From Maritimibacter sp. (GTDB lineage: Bacteria; Pseudomonadota; Alphaproteobacteria; Rhodobacterales; Rhodobacteraceae), in NCBI GenBank assembly GCA_017792445.1, contig CP051232.1:3198001-3262000 (forward strand): DNA of 64,000 nucleotides, read 5' to 3'. Positions 1 through 8,314 of the stretch are shown here, in pieces (position 1 is the stretch's first letter; each line of letters begins with the position of its first letter). The notes under the pieces are model-generated. The model saw only the letters and a program-made list of their open reading frames with translations. It was not told the origin of the DNA and did no database searches. A program made the translations under genes and the position numbers.

Positions 1-991
1 AGCCGATGGACTGAAAGGCGACACCCGCGTTCAGCAGGCCGAACAGGAACAGGATGAACTCGACCGGATGGCGCAGAAGCTTCTGGATGCGGTTCAGCAG
101 GTCGGTCAGATACCGCTCTGCCGCGTGGAAGATGCCGAAGGCACGCTCGGCATGAGGGATCGTGGGCACGATGGGCAGCAGCCCAAGTGCCGGGTGCAGG
201 CCCGACTGCTGGAAGCCGTACCACGACATCGCCCCGGCCATGGCGTAGGGCAGCACGCCAAGCCGCTTGCGGACCCAGGTGGAATGCGGCCGCTCCTGAT
301 CGTGGCGGTCCAGCCGTCGGGGCAGGACGTTGGCCAGCAGGTAGACCGCCACGGCGGCGGCCAGCGAGAACAGCAGCCATTCCGGCGCAAGATCGCCGGA
401 GGGGTAGAAGATCGCAAGGATGACCAGCCCGCCCGCGTCGTCGGCGATGGACAGCAACAGCAGAAAGTTCACCGCCGGGTGCGCCGGCCCGAACACCAGC
501 CGGCCCACGAGGTAAGAGAACGCGATGTCGGTCGCCGTGGGCACCGCCCAGCCGCGCGACACGGTGTCGAAGCCATCCGGCCCAAGGCACCACGCCAGCC
601 CGAGGTAGACCGCGATCGGCCCCAGCATGCCGCCCAGCGTGGCGATCAGCGGCGTCGCCGCGGTGCGCCCGCGCAGCGAGCCGTCGCCAAGGGCGATCGC
701 CTCCCACACCTCCTTGGCGGCGACGGCGAAGAAGAACGCCATCAGGATGTCATTCACCAGAAAATGGATGGTCAGCACGCGGTCCGCGCCGGTCTCGTCC
801 AGCGCGTATTCCGCGGCGTGATGGGGCAGCCAGTGGTGGATGTCCGCGCCGATCCAGTCGTTCAGCCACAGCGGGTAGTCGACGAAGAACCGATAGCCGG
901 CGGGGTCGGCATTGGCCCAGACAAGCGCCAGCACCGAGCCCACGATCAGCAGGATCGAGTAGTCTTCGATGAAGCCCCAGACCCTGTACAA
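1..991 (-). CDS. nhaA: Na+/H+ antiporter NhaA (C-terminus beyond left edge)
   Basis: Integral membrane antiporter exchanging cytoplasmic Na+ (or Li+) for protons. About 330 codons are visible; the 3' end lies outside the window. The translation opens MYRVWGFIEDYSILLIVGS and shows the NhaA hallmarks PTATDIAF (about residues 151-158) and the paired aspartates in SIADDAGG (Asp184-Asp185), the ion-binding pair of the family. The start chosen is TTG at 991, because the reading frame is closed by a stop 26 codons upstream, no in-frame ATG or GTG lies between, and the N-terminus from TTG matches the usual NhaA beginning. A GGGGA Shine-Dalgarno-like sequence sits 7-8 nt upstream, inside the 3' arm of a strong hairpin, so translation is probably controlled by the leader RNA. 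Confidence 0.93.
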   Translation of the reverse strand, partial: MYRVWGFIEDYSILLIVGSVLALVWANADPAGYRFFVDYPLWLNDWIGADIHHWLPHHAAEYALDETGADRVLTIHFLVNDILMAFFFAVAAKEVWEAIALGDGSLRGRTAATPLIATLGGMLGPIAVYLGLAWCLGPDGFDTVSRGWAVPTATDIAFSYLVGRLVFGPAHPAVNFLLLLSIADDAGGLVILAIFYPSGDLAPEWLLFSLAAAVAVYLLANVLPRRLDRHDQERPHSTWVRKRLGVLPYAMAGAMSWYGFQQSGLHPALGLLPIVPTIPHAERAFGIFHAAERYLTDLLNRIQKLLRHPVEFILFLFGLLNAGVAFQSIG

Positions 992-997
992 AGGAAA

Positions 998-1060
998 ATC
1001 CCCGGAGTGATGTTCGGCACTCCGGGGATAGCGAGGCTCTGTTACCAGAGCAATAACATC
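998..1060 (-). promoter_or_regulatory. Pseudoknotted leader RNA upstream of nhaA, candidate cation (Li+/Na+) riboswitch
   Basis: On the minus strand, in order: GATGTT (1060-1055), a hairpin GCTCTG-GTAA-CAGAGC with a GNRA-type loop (1051-1036), and an 11-bp perfect hairpin ATCCCCGGAGT / ACTCCGGGGAT (1029-1019 and 1008-998) whose 10-nt loop contains AACATC, the exact reverse complement of the upstream GATGTT. The loop therefore can form a 6-bp pseudoknot. The 3' arm of the hairpin holds the GGGGA Shine-Dalgarno-like sequence of nhaA and is followed by TTTTCCTTT, so it could block ribosome entry or terminate transcription. Lithium-sensing riboswitches (nhaA-I and nhaA-II motifs) are known upstream of nhaA; membership here is inference, the pairing is seen directly. 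Confidence 0.6.
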
Positions 1061-1068
1061 GGCTCAGC

Positions 1069-2103
1069 TCAGGCGATCACGCCCCAGGCAAGGCCCGCCA
1101 ACAGGGCGCCGACCAGCGCGATGCCCAGATAGGCGGCGAAAACCCGAGGTTTCACCAGCGCCCAGACCGCCACCGCGGCGGGGATGCAGCTGACGCCACC
1201 GGCGATCACGAAGGACATCGCCGCGCCCTGCGCCATGCCCTGCGCCAGCAGCCCGTCGATCAGGCCCACGGCGGCGTAGCCGTTGAGATAGGCGGGCATC
1301 CCGACCAGCGCGGCCAGAACCACCGTGCCGATCCCGTCTCCGCCCAGCAGGTTGGCGATCATCTCGGCGGGGACGTAATGCAGCATCAGCGCCTCGATCA
1401 TGTAGGCCAGCAGCAGCCACTTGAAGAGGAACAGGGCGTTGTCCACCCACGACCGGCGGAAGGCGTCGCGGCGGTCGGCCTCGGACCAGAACTGCCACAC
1501 CGGCTTGCCCTGGAACGGCTTCTTCACGCCGCAGCAGCCGCCGATCTGCGGCTTTTCGCGCAGCGGATCGGTGAAGACCGGGCTTTTCGCCAGCGCCATC
1601 GTCACGAAGCCGCCCATCAGGCCCAGCGCCACGGCGGCGACGGTCTTGCCGATGGCGAATTCCAGCCCCAGCGTGCCCCAAGTGATGGTGAACATCGCGG
1701 GGTCCATCAGCGGCGAGGACAGCCAGAAGGCCATCACCGCCGACAGCGGCGCGCCCACCGCAAGCAGCGCCGCGATGAAGGGAATGACCTGGCACGAGCA
1801 GAACGGAGACAGACCGCCCAGCACCGCGGCCAGCACGATCATCCGCACCGGGCTGCCCTCGAACGCCTTCGCCAGCAGCGTTTCGGCCCCGGCGGCCTTG
1901 ACATAGGCGACCAGCGTGATCGCCACGATGATGAAGATGCCGGTCTCGGCGATGGCGCTTCCGGCGAAGGTCAGGGTCGGCGCCACCTGCGGCAGGTCGA
2001 AGATCGCCAGCAGCACGGGAATGGCGGCGATGACCAGCCATGCCTTGTCGATGCGTTTCCAGAGCGCCGGAAAGGACGGCGGCCTTTGCGTGAGATCAGC
2101 CAT
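1069..2103 (-). CDS. ArsP-type permease (PF03773 family)
   Basis: 344-residue polytopic membrane protein with about eight hydrophobic segments. The motif GGLSPFCSCQVIPFIAALL near residue 96 is the cysteine-containing signature of the ArsP/DUF318 permeases; a second cysteine pair IGGCCGVKKP lies in the central cytoplasmic loop, and the symmetric half carries VGMPAYLNGYAAVG and AGGVSCIPA. Characterised ArsP proteins export trivalent organoarsenicals. The start codon overlaps the end of the ArsR-type gene by 8 bp, so the two are translationally coupled and the permease is probably induced by the metalloid sensed by that regulator. Substrate is inferred from family and neighbour only. Confidence 0.85.
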   Translation of the reverse strand: MADLTQRPPSFPALWKRIDKAWLVIAAIPVLLAIFDLPQVAPTLTFAGSAIAETGIFIIVAITLVAYVKAAGAETLLAKAFEGSPVRMIVLAAVLGGLSPFCSCQVIPFIAALLAVGAPLSAVMAFWLSSPLMDPAMFTITWGTLGLEFAIGKTVAAVALGLMGGFVTMALAKSPVFTDPLREKPQIGGCCGVKKPFQGKPVWQFWSEADRRDAFRRSWVDNALFLFKWLLLAYMIEALMLHYVPAEMIANLLGGDGIGTVVLAALVGMPAYLNGYAAVGLIDGLLAQGMAQGAAMSFVIAGGVSCIPAAVAVWALVKPRVFAAYLGIALVGALLAGLAWGVIA

Positions 2104-2440
2104 GATCGGGTTCCTTGTGGCACTGGGCCGCGTCGGCGCAGCATTCGGACAGCAGGTAATGAGACAGCGCCTCGACCACCTCGAAGTGAGGCGCGGCGCA
2201 GATGATCGAGCGGCCCTTCCGTTCCTGCGTGACCAGATCGGCCTGCGCGAGGATCTTCAGGTGGTGGGTCAGGGTCGAGCCGGTGATGCCGGTGCGTTCG
2301 CCCAGCTCGCCGATGGTCAGACCGTCCCGCCCGGCACGGACAAGCGTGTTCAGCACGGCAAGGCGCTGTTCGGACCCGAGCGCCGCGAAGGTCGAGGCGG
2401 CGGTCACGGGCGAGAGGGTGGAATCGCGGTGTGTTTTCAT
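2096..2440 (-). CDS. ArsR/SmtB-family transcriptional regulator
   Basis: 114-residue winged-helix repressor. ALGSEQRLAVLNTLVRAG is the usual N-terminal helix, TIGELGERTGITGSTLTHHLKIL the helix-turn-helix, and QERKGRSIICAA the wing. A C-terminal cysteine-rich tail (ECCADAAQCHKE) could bind a soft metal or metalloid, together with the Cys in the wing; the classical ArsR CVC motif in the recognition helix is absent. The gene precedes and overlaps the ArsP-type permease, and a perfect palindrome lies 4 bp upstream of the ATG, which fits autorepression. The inducer cannot be read from sequence. Confidence 0.9.
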   Translation of the reverse strand: MKTHRDSTLSPVTAASTFAALGSEQRLAVLNTLVRAGRDGLTIGELGERTGITGSTLTHHLKILAQADLVTQERKGRSIICAAPHFEVVEALSHYLLSECCADAAQCHKEPDHG

Positions 2441-2443
2441 GAG

Positions 2444-2467
2444 TTCGACATTTCTAGTATTGTCGAA
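2444..2467. promoter_or_regulatory. Palindromic operator of the ArsR-type regulator
   Basis: Perfect 7-bp inverted repeat TTCGACA (2444-2450) and TGTCGAA (2461-2467) around a 10-bp AT-rich spacer, directly upstream of the regulator start at 2440. Size, symmetry and position are those of ArsR-family operators. Confidence 0.65.
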
Positions 2468-2493
2468 ATGAAGTCAAGCGTGAAAGTGTCGCG

Positions 2494-3900
2494 CTACCCC
2501 CGGTGCGGCGCGCAGGCGATGCCGAACCGGTCGCGCACCGTCGTCAACGTCTTGGCGCAGCGCGCCTTGTAACGCTTTTTGTGCCAGGTCACATGCGCTA
2601 CCGCCGCCAGCCGCCGGGGCAGGGGGAACCAGCGGTCCGGGTCCAGCCCGCACTGGTTCAGCGCCTTCAGCGGCAGCGCGTCGGCAAGGATCATGGTGTT
2701 CAGGAACCCGTGGTTCAGCAGCGCGAGGTAAAAGGCCTTGCGCCCCTTGGCCATCATCGCCGGCGCGTCGAACACCCAAAGCGGCGTTTCGGCCAGCGTG
2801 CCAAGGAAGAACAGGTGGCTCGCGAAATAGCTCGACAGGCTCGACAGGAAGTGGACCGAGGCGCGCGGCGTGATCGACAGGATCGCGCCATTGCCGGACA
2901 GCAGGGGCCGGGCCTCGCCCGGGGTTTTCAGCAGGTGCCCGGTGCAGTTGACGAAAACCGACCCGGGCGCGACCGGATGCTCTGTTCCGTCCCGCATCCG
3001 CATCACCGGCCCGTCCGGTCCGTCGATCACGTCGTCAAGGTAGCACGGCAGCACCTCTGTCACCGCGTCCCGGATCGCGGCGCACTCATCCTCGGACAGA
3101 ATGCCCAGAAGGAACTGCTCGCCGCCGCCGGTGGGAGAAATCGTGTAGGTGCGCCGGAAATAGTCGAAGGCCTCGTCCTCATTGGTGCCGTCATAGCGGA
3201 TGGCGCAGTCCCGGATCGCGGTCATCTGCAGCGGCGCTTTCAGCCAGCGTGCCGGACCCTCGGGAAACAGCATGGTGCGGTTCAGAAACAGCGTACCCTT
3301 GCCGTTGATCAGCCGGATCTCGCGGCCCCGACCGGCAAGCCGCTGGATCGTGTCCATCCCGGTCTTGCCGCCCCCGACGACATAGACGGGCCGCGCCGGA
3401 TCGTCCTCTGCCGACAGCCGCTCGGGGGTGGTCGAGACGACGGCCCCCGACGACAGCGACAGCGGCGCCACCGGATGCACGTCGAAGCCCGAGGCATGGA
3501 TCGCCCGCGTGGCCCCGATCACCTCGCCTCCGTCCAGCACCAGCCGCGCGCCGTCGCCCGCTTCCTCGCAGGTGGTGACGGTGCGCCCGAAATACTCGGT
3601 CAGCTCGAAATGATCCCGAAGCCGCGCGAGGCACGAGGCGAGATGCCCCTGCACCTCGTCGCCGCGGGCAAGATACGAGGGCGGGTGCGGCGGCTGCCAC
3701 TTCAGGTCCCCGGCGGTGAAGATCGCGTGCGGCTGGTGCAGGCGGACATAGTCATAGGCCTCGGTCCACATGCCGCCGGGCCGGTCGCGCCGGTCGATCA
3801 GCGCCACCTTCGCGCCCTTCGGCAGATACTGCGCGGCGACGAACAGCGCGTTCAGCCCGGCGATCCCGGCGCCGGTGATGGCGAGGTCATAGCTTTGCAC
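2494..3900 (-). CDS. FAD/NAD(P)-binding oxidoreductase, monooxygenase-like
   Basis: 468-residue flavoprotein. The N-terminal dinucleotide fold is VQSYDLAITGAGIAGLN with GxGxxG at residues 10-15, followed by LIDRRDRPGGMW, typical of flavin-containing monooxygenase-like proteins; a second NAD(P)-binding fold shows VYVVGGGKTGMDT in mid-protein. A longer open frame exists upstream, but it runs over the divergent uracil-DNA glycosylase-like gene; the GTG at 3900 with GGAGA about 7 nt upstream and the position of the first FAD motif fix the start. Substrate unknown. It stands alone, divergent from the next gene. Confidence 0.8.
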   Translation of the reverse strand: MQSYDLAITGAGIAGLNALFVAAQYLPKGAKVALIDRRDRPGGMWTEAYDYVRLHQPHAIFTAGDLKWQPPHPPSYLARGDEVQGHLASCLARLRDHFELTEYFGRTVTTCEEAGDGARLVLDGGEVIGATRAIHASGFDVHPVAPLSLSSGAVVSTTPERLSAEDDPARPVYVVGGGKTGMDTIQRLAGRGREIRLINGKGTLFLNRTMLFPEGPARWLKAPLQMTAIRDCAIRYDGTNEDEAFDYFRRTYTISPTGGGEQFLLGILSEDECAAIRDAVTEVLPCYLDDVIDGPDGPVMRMRDGTEHPVAPGSVFVNCTGHLLKTPGEARPLLSGNGAILSITPRASVHFLSSLSSYFASHLFFLGTLAETPLWVFDAPAMMAKGRKAFYLALLNHGFLNTMILADALPLKALNQCGLDPDRWFPLPRRLAAVAHVTWHKKRYKARCAKTLTTVRDRFGIACAPHRG

Positions 3901-3993
3901 GGAAGGTCTCCGGTTCTGTCGCGCGGCAGTGCAGCACGGGGGCCGGACAAGGGCAATCTTTCGTTTGGCGGGTGCGACACTTATGTGGTTCGC

Positions 3994-4593
3994 ATGGCGC
4001 ACCCGCTGGACACCCTGCAACGCGAGATCACCGGCTGCCGGCTGTGCGCCGGCCGCTTCGCTGCGACCGCCACGCGCCATGCCCCGCGCCCCGTCGCGTG
4101 GTTCCGCCCCGGCGCGCGGGTGCTGGTGGCGGGGCAGGCGCCGGGCCTGCGGGTGCACGAGTCGGGCATTCCCTTCGACGACCGCTCTGGCGACCGGCTG
4201 CGGCAGTGGATGGGGATCGGCCGCGACACCTTCTACGACCGTACCCGCGTCGCGGTGATCCCGATGGCCTTCTGTTTCCCCGGCTACGACGCCAAGGGCA
4301 GCGACCTGCCGCCGCCGAAGATCTGCGCCCAGACATGGCACCCCCGCGTGATGGCCGCGCTGGGCGAGGTGCGGCTGGTGCTGCTGGTGGGCGGCTACGC
4401 GCACCGATGGCACATGGGGGTGAGGGCCGGCGTGACGGAAACCGTCGCAGGCTGGCGCGACCATGCGCCGGGGGTCTTCCCCTTGCCGCACCCGTCGTGG
4501 CGGAATACGGGGTGGCTGAAGAAGAACCCGTGGTTCGCGGCAGACCTGCTGCCCGCGTTGCAGGCCCGGGTGTCGGAGGTACTGGATGACTGA
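3994..4593 (+). CDS. Uracil-DNA glycosylase superfamily protein, probably [4Fe-4S]
   Basis: 199-residue protein with motif A GQAPG (47-51), a C-terminal motif LPHPSWRN containing the catalytic-type His (about 166), and four cysteines spaced as in iron-sulfur UDG families: Cys15-x2-Cys18 and Cys94-x16-Cys111. This points to a base-excision or UdgX-like DNA glycosylase carrying a 4Fe-4S cluster. The start ATG at 3994 is the first that gives the CxxC region and does not invade the divergent promoter. The stop overlaps the following SseB-like gene by 8 bp, so the two form an operon. Which damaged base is recognised cannot be told. Confidence 0.82.
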   Translation: MAHPLDTLQREITGCRLCAGRFAATATRHAPRPVAWFRPGARVLVAGQAPGLRVHESGIPFDDRSGDRLRQWMGIGRDTFYDRTRVAVIPMAFCFPGYDAKGSDLPPPKICAQTWHPRVMAALGEVRLVLLVGGYAHRWHMGVRAGVTETVAGWRDHAPGVFPLPHPSWRNTGWLKKNPWFAADLLPALQARVSEVLDD

Positions 4594-5377
4594 GCAAACG
4601 CCGATCGACCGCGCCCACGCCGCGATGGAAGCCGCGCCCGGCGACGCCGCCGCGCGGCTGCGGTTCTACGAACGGCTGGCGGACGCCGAACTGGTGCTGC
4701 TGCTGGCGAAGGACGCCGACGGCGACAACGTCGAGCCGGAACTCTTCGAGGTGCAGGGCGGCCGCTTCGTCCTTGCCTTCGACAGCGAACAGCGCCTTGC
4801 CGATTTCGTCGGCCGCACCGCGCCCTACGCGGCGCTGTCGGGCCGCGCGCTGGCCGGGATGCTGGCCGGGCAGGGCATCGGGCTCGGCCTCAACCTCGAG
4901 GTCGCGCCGTCCTCGATCCTGATCCCCGACGCCGCCGTCGACTGGCTGGCCGAGACGCTGGGCCAGCGGCCCGCCGAGGTGGCCGAACACCCCGAGGACA
5001 TCGCCCGCCCCGAGGGCGTGCCCGACCTGCTGCTGCAGGCGCTGGACCAGAAGCTCGCCAGTGCCGCCGGTCTTGCTCCGATGGCCTACCTGGCCTCGGT
5101 CACCTATCGCGGCGGCGCGCGGGGGCATCTGCTGGCTTTCGTCGATGCCGCCGAGGGTGCGGAAGGCGCGCTGGCGCAGGCGGTGGGCGAGGCGCTCACC
5201 TTCTCGGGTCTCGAAGCCGGCGCGCTCGACGTAGGCTTCTTCGCCGCCTCCGACCCGGTCTCGGCCACGCTCGCGCGCCACGGTCTGCGCATCGACCTGC
5301 CGGAGCCGGAAGAGGTGCAGACCCTGATGCCCTCCGCCCCCGGCATGGACCCGGCGAAGCCGCCGAAGCTTCGCTGA
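4586..5377 (+). CDS. SseB-family protein
   Basis: 263 residues, cytoplasmic, no signal peptide or membrane segment. The N-terminal part (TPIDRAHAAMEAAPGDAAAR and ELVLLLAKDADGDN, then FVLAFDSEQRLADF) matches the SseB N-terminal domain, and the C-terminal half (LAFVDAAEGAEGALAQAVGEAL) the SseB C-terminal domain. The family name comes from E. coli SseB; no biochemical role is established. Start codon overlaps the stop of the upstream glycosylase gene. A GC-rich repeat array begins 15 bp after its stop. Confidence 0.8.
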   Translation: MTEQTPIDRAHAAMEAAPGDAAARLRFYERLADAELVLLLAKDADGDNVEPELFEVQGGRFVLAFDSEQRLADFVGRTAPYAALSGRALAGMLAGQGIGLGLNLEVAPSSILIPDAAVDWLAETLGQRPAEVAEHPEDIARPEGVPDLLLQALDQKLASAAGLAPMAYLASVTYRGGARGHLLAFVDAAEGAEGALAQAVGEALTFSGLEAGALDVGFFAASDPVSATLARHGLRIDLPEPEEVQTLMPSAPGMDPAKPPKLR

Positions 5378-5391
5378 TACCCGCAAGGGCC

Positions 5392-5600
5392 GCTTCTTCT
5401 CTTTCCAAATACCTCGGGGGAGTCGCGCAGCGACGGGGGCAGAGCCCCCATCACCCTCTTCCAAGGCGCACCTGCGGTGCGACGGGGGCAGAGCCCCCAT
5501 CACCCTCTTCCAAGGCGCACCTGCGGTGCGACGGGGGCAGAGCCCCCATCGCCCCTTTCCAAGGCGCACCTGCGGTGCGACGGGGGCAGTTCCCCCATCA
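5392..5600. repeat. 49-bp tandem repeat array with shared 61-bp core (copy 1)
   Basis: Four units begin with GACGGGGG at 5432, 5481, 5530 and 5579, a strict 49-bp period; the last is diverged. Each unit contains a GGGGGC-AGA-GCCCCC palindrome and a GCGCACCTGCGGTGCG palindrome. Positions 5392-5452 are an exact 61-bp inverted copy of 16439-16499. The array sits between the SseB-like gene and the cupin gene, where the stem-loops may act as terminators. It has no spacers and is not CRISPR. Confidence 0.9.
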
Positions 5601-5640
5601 CCCCCTTCCGCGTGCTATGTATCGCCAAGGGAGGACCGAT

Positions 5641-6168
5641 ATGCCCACCGCACCCAGGCCCATCACCCGCCGCTTCGGCGATGACGGACAGATACCGAAC
5701 AACCCCGACCTTCCGGTGGTGATCCTGAAAGGCGCGCTTGATCCTGCGCTGTCTCCGGACGCGATCCACGACATCCAGCGCGGGAACGGCTGGACCGGCA
5801 ACTGGGTCTGGACCGTGTTCGATTATCACCACTGGCACCCCGACGCGCACGAGGCGCTGTCGGTCGCCTCGGGTCACGCGGACCTGATGCTGGGCGGACC
5901 GCAGGGCGAGCTGTTCCGGGTCGAGGCGGGGGACACGCTGATCCTGCCCGCGGGCACCGGGCACTGCCGGCTGTCGTCCAGCGGCGATTTCGCCGTGTGC
6001 GGCTGCTATCCGCAGGGGCAGGGGCGCTATTCGACCTGCCGCGCGGGCGAGGGGCGGGACCGGGTGGCAGAGATCGCAAGGGTGCCGCTGCCAGACACCG
6101 ATCCCCTGTCCGGGCCGGACGGGCCGCTGATCAGGGCGTGGCGCGGCTCAGCCGAAGACCGAGGATAG
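5641..6168 (+). CDS. Cupin-domain protein (YjlB-like)
   Basis: 175 residues, a single cupin barrel: FDYHHWHPDAHEALSVASGHADLMLGG carries the metal-binding His/Glu set of cupin motif 1, and GDTLILPAGTGHCRLSS is motif 2 with its His. The family is related to B. subtilis YjlB; substrate unknown. The ATG at 5641 is preceded by GGAGG at a normal distance, while upstream in-frame starts lie in the repeat array and were not used. The last 21 bp overlap the 3' end of the convergent phosphate transporter gene. Confidence 0.82.
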   Translation: MPTAPRPITRRFGDDGQIPNNPDLPVVILKGALDPALSPDAIHDIQRGNGWTGNWVWTVFDYHHWHPDAHEALSVASGHADLMLGGPQGELFRVEAGDTLILPAGTGHCRLSSSGDFAVCGCYPQGQGRYSTCRAGEGRDRVAEIARVPLPDTDPLSGPDGPLIRAWRGSAEDRG

Positions 6169-7623
6169 CGCCAGGAACACCACTGCCGACATGGCGGCGG
6201 CGGCGGGCACGGTGATCACCCAGGCGGCGACGATGGTCAGGAAATGCGACCGGCGCACCAGCTTCCGCCTGCGGCGCTCTTCGCGCGCGACGCGGATCTC
6301 TTCCGGGCTTCGCCGGCCGGGGCGGCGGCGCTCCATGTACCATTCGCGGTAGAAGCCGACGCCGAACACCGCGCCCACGGCGATGTGGGTGGACGAGACC
6401 GGCAATCCAAGCCAGCTGGCAAGGATCACCGTCACCGCCGCCGACAGCGCGACGCAATAGGCGCGCATCGGGTTCAGCTTGGTGATCTGGCTGCCCACCA
6501 CGCGGATCAGCCGCGGGCCGAACAGCAGCAGGCCGAAAGAGATGCCGAACGCGCCGATCACCATGACCCAGTGCGGGATCGCAACCAGCGCGTCATTGCT
6601 GCCGAACGATCCGACATGGACGATGGCGGCCAGCGGACCCACCGCGTTTGCCACGTCGTTCGCCCCGTGCGCGAAAGACAGAAGCGCCGCCGAGAACACC
6701 AGCGGCACCGCGAACAACGCCTTCAGCGACTTGTTGCGGTTCTCCATCCCCTGCGACTGGCGCCGCACCATCGGGATACTCGCCAGCCACGCCAGCAGAC
6801 CCAGCGCCAGCCCGATCAGCAGCGCGGTCTCAAGGCTCACCGACACCACGCGGCGCAGGCCCTTCAGTGCGAGATAGGTGGCGAAGGTCCCGGCCATCAC
6901 GCCGATCAGCACCGGCACCCAGACCCGCGCGGCGGCGATCTTGTCGTCCTGATAGATCACCCGCGCCTTGATGAAGGCCAGCATCGCCGCGGCGATCACG
7001 CCGCCAAGGAAGGGGGAAATCACCCAGCTGGCCGCGATGGCGGACATCGTCTGCCAGTTCACCGCGCCGAACCCGGCGGCGGCGATGCCCGCGCCCAGCA
7101 CGCCTCCGACCACCGCATGCGTGGTCGAAACCGGCGCGCCCAGCCATGTGGCAAGGTTGACCCAAAGCGCCGACGACAGCAGCGCGGCCATCATCGCCCA
7201 GACGAAGACGTGGGTGTCCGCCATGCTGGACGGCGCCACGATGTCGGTCGAGATGGTCGAGACCACGTCGCCGCCGGCCAGCAGCGCGCCCGCGCTTTCG
7301 CAGACGGCGGCGATCACGATGGCGCCGGTCATCGATAGCGCCCGCGCGCCCACCGCCGGGCCCATGTTGTTCGCGACGTCGTTGGCGCCGATGTTCAGCG
7401 CCATGTAGGCGCCCAGCACGGCGGCGGCGACCACGGTCAGCTGTGCCGGGCCGGTCCCGATCACCAGCGCCGCGACGAACCCGGCCACCAGCACGAACGC
7501 CAACGCAACGCCCACCCCGACAAGGGGGCGCGAAATATGCTGCGCTGCATATTCAAGCTGGCCGATCCGCCCGAGATCCTTGTCGAGCGTATGCCAGTCA
7601 CTGGAGGGTTTGTTCTGACTCAT
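6148..7623 (-). CDS. pit: Pit-type inorganic phosphate transporter
   Basis: 491-residue membrane protein of the PHO-4/PiT family (phosphate:H+ or Na+ symport). Both inverted repeats carry the family signature: NIGANDVANNMGPAVGARALS near residue 77 and SFAHGANDVANAVGPLAAI near residue 315; each half also has the APVSTTHAVVGGVLGAG / LPVSSTHIAVGAVFGVG motif. About ten transmembrane segments and a basic cytoplasmic stretch rich in Arg before the last segment. It has no PhoU-like or Pho-box neighbour that I can see. Confidence 0.93.
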   Translation of the reverse strand: MSQNKPSSDWHTLDKDLGRIGQLEYAAQHISRPLVGVGVALAFVLVAGFVAALVIGTGPAQLTVVAAAVLGAYMALNIGANDVANNMGPAVGARALSMTGAIVIAAVCESAGALLAGGDVVSTISTDIVAPSSMADTHVFVWAMMAALLSSALWVNLATWLGAPVSTTHAVVGGVLGAGIAAAGFGAVNWQTMSAIAASWVISPFLGGVIAAAMLAFIKARVIYQDDKIAAARVWVPVLIGVMAGTFATYLALKGLRRVVSVSLETALLIGLALGLLAWLASIPMVRRQSQGMENRNKSLKALFAVPLVFSAALLSFAHGANDVANAVGPLAAIVHVGSFGSNDALVAIPHWVMVIGAFGISFGLLLFGPRLIRVVGSQITKLNPMRAYCVALSAAVTVILASWLGLPVSSTHIAVGAVFGVGFYREWYMERRRPGRRSPEEIRVAREERRRRKLVRRSHFLTIVAAWVITVPAAAAMSAVVFLALSSVFG

Positions 7624-7689
7624 CCGGAAGGGTGCCTGTATCGGGGCGCCCGATTAGGCCCGCCGGACGGAAAGTTCAAGGTCGGGCGC

Positions 7690-8160
7690 CTAGACGAACC
7701 GCTTGCGGAACGTCTTCAGCACCGTGACGATCCCGGGGTCGCCGGCGCGGGCGATGGCCTCGTCCAGCGAGGTCCAGATCACGCGGCGGCGGTCGGCTTC
7801 GGGGAAATCCTCGGACAGCCGCGTCACCTCGGCGGCGTAGACGTGGATCACGCAAGGGACGTCCAGCCCGGTGTCCAGCCGCTTGGCGGTCTCGTAGCTG
7901 CCGACGGGTTCCCGCTCGACCTGCGCGTCGCGCACGCCGGCCTCTTCCCACGCTTCCTGCATCGCCGTCTCGGCCCCATCCATGCCGTCGATGGGCCAGC
8001 CCTTGGGCAGCAGCCAGCGCCCGCGCGAGCTTTGCACCAGCAGCACCGACACGCCGTCCGGGCCGCGCCGATAGCACAGCGCGCCGAACTGGACGTCGAT
8101 CGGACGTCGAAGGGTGGGCGCAATCACGTTGCGCCACGTTTTGCGGGCGAATTCCATCAT
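7690..8160 (-). CDS. Nudix hydrolase
   Basis: 156 residues. The Nudix box region reads LPKGWPIDGMDGAETAMQEA followed by WEEAGV; the essential EAWEEAGV part is intact, whereas the Arg of the canonical box is Gln and the leading Glu is not conserved, as in DIPP-like bacterial members. It would hydrolyse a nucleoside-diphosphate-linked substrate, identity unknown. Start chosen at the first of two tandem ATG codons at 8160; a longer frame reaches 8229 but would run through a convincing promoter at 8188-8216. Confidence 0.85.
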   Translation of the reverse strand: MMEFARKTWRNVIAPTLRRPIDVQFGALCYRRGPDGVSVLLVQSSRGRWLLPKGWPIDGMDGAETAMQEAWEEAGVRDAQVEREPVGSYETAKRLDTGLDVPCVIHVYAAEVTRLSEDFPEADRRRVIWTSLDEAIARAGDPGIVTVLKTFRKRFV

Positions 8161-8187
8161 GCTCGTACCTGCCGGACTTTCTTTTTT

Positions 8188-8216
8188 TGTATATATGTGT
8201 GAGATACATTTTTCAA
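8188..8216 (-). promoter_or_regulatory. Sigma-70-type promoter of the Nudix gene
   Basis: On the minus strand TTGAAA, 17-bp spacer, TATACA. It is embedded in an unusually AT-rich stretch and flanked by a 7-bp inverted repeat (CCTGCCG at 8168-8174, CGGCAGG at 8217-8223). Confidence 0.6.
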
Positions 8217-8299
8217 CGGCAGGACGCAAGCGACGCTACGAAATGGCTTATTGGACCGCTGCAACCTCTTGATCTTTGGGCGAGTTGCCAGTCATTTGA

Positions 8300-8314
8300 T
8301 TAACTATAGGTTAA
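8300..8314. promoter_or_regulatory. CtrA-type binding site
   Basis: Exact TTAA-N7-TTAA (8300-8303 and 8311-8314), the full consensus of the alphaproteobacterial cell-cycle/motility regulator CtrA. It lies about 109 bp upstream of the small RHH-like gene, in a rare AT-rich intergenic region. Confidence 0.45.

Noticed and set aside
3901-4491. Extension of the flavoprotein upstream of GTG 3900
   Set aside because: It would run antisense across the UDG-type gene, and the FAD motif sits at the start from 3900.
5432-5600. CRISPR-like array
   Set aside because: Strict tandem 49-bp repeats with palindromes and no unique spacers or cas genes.
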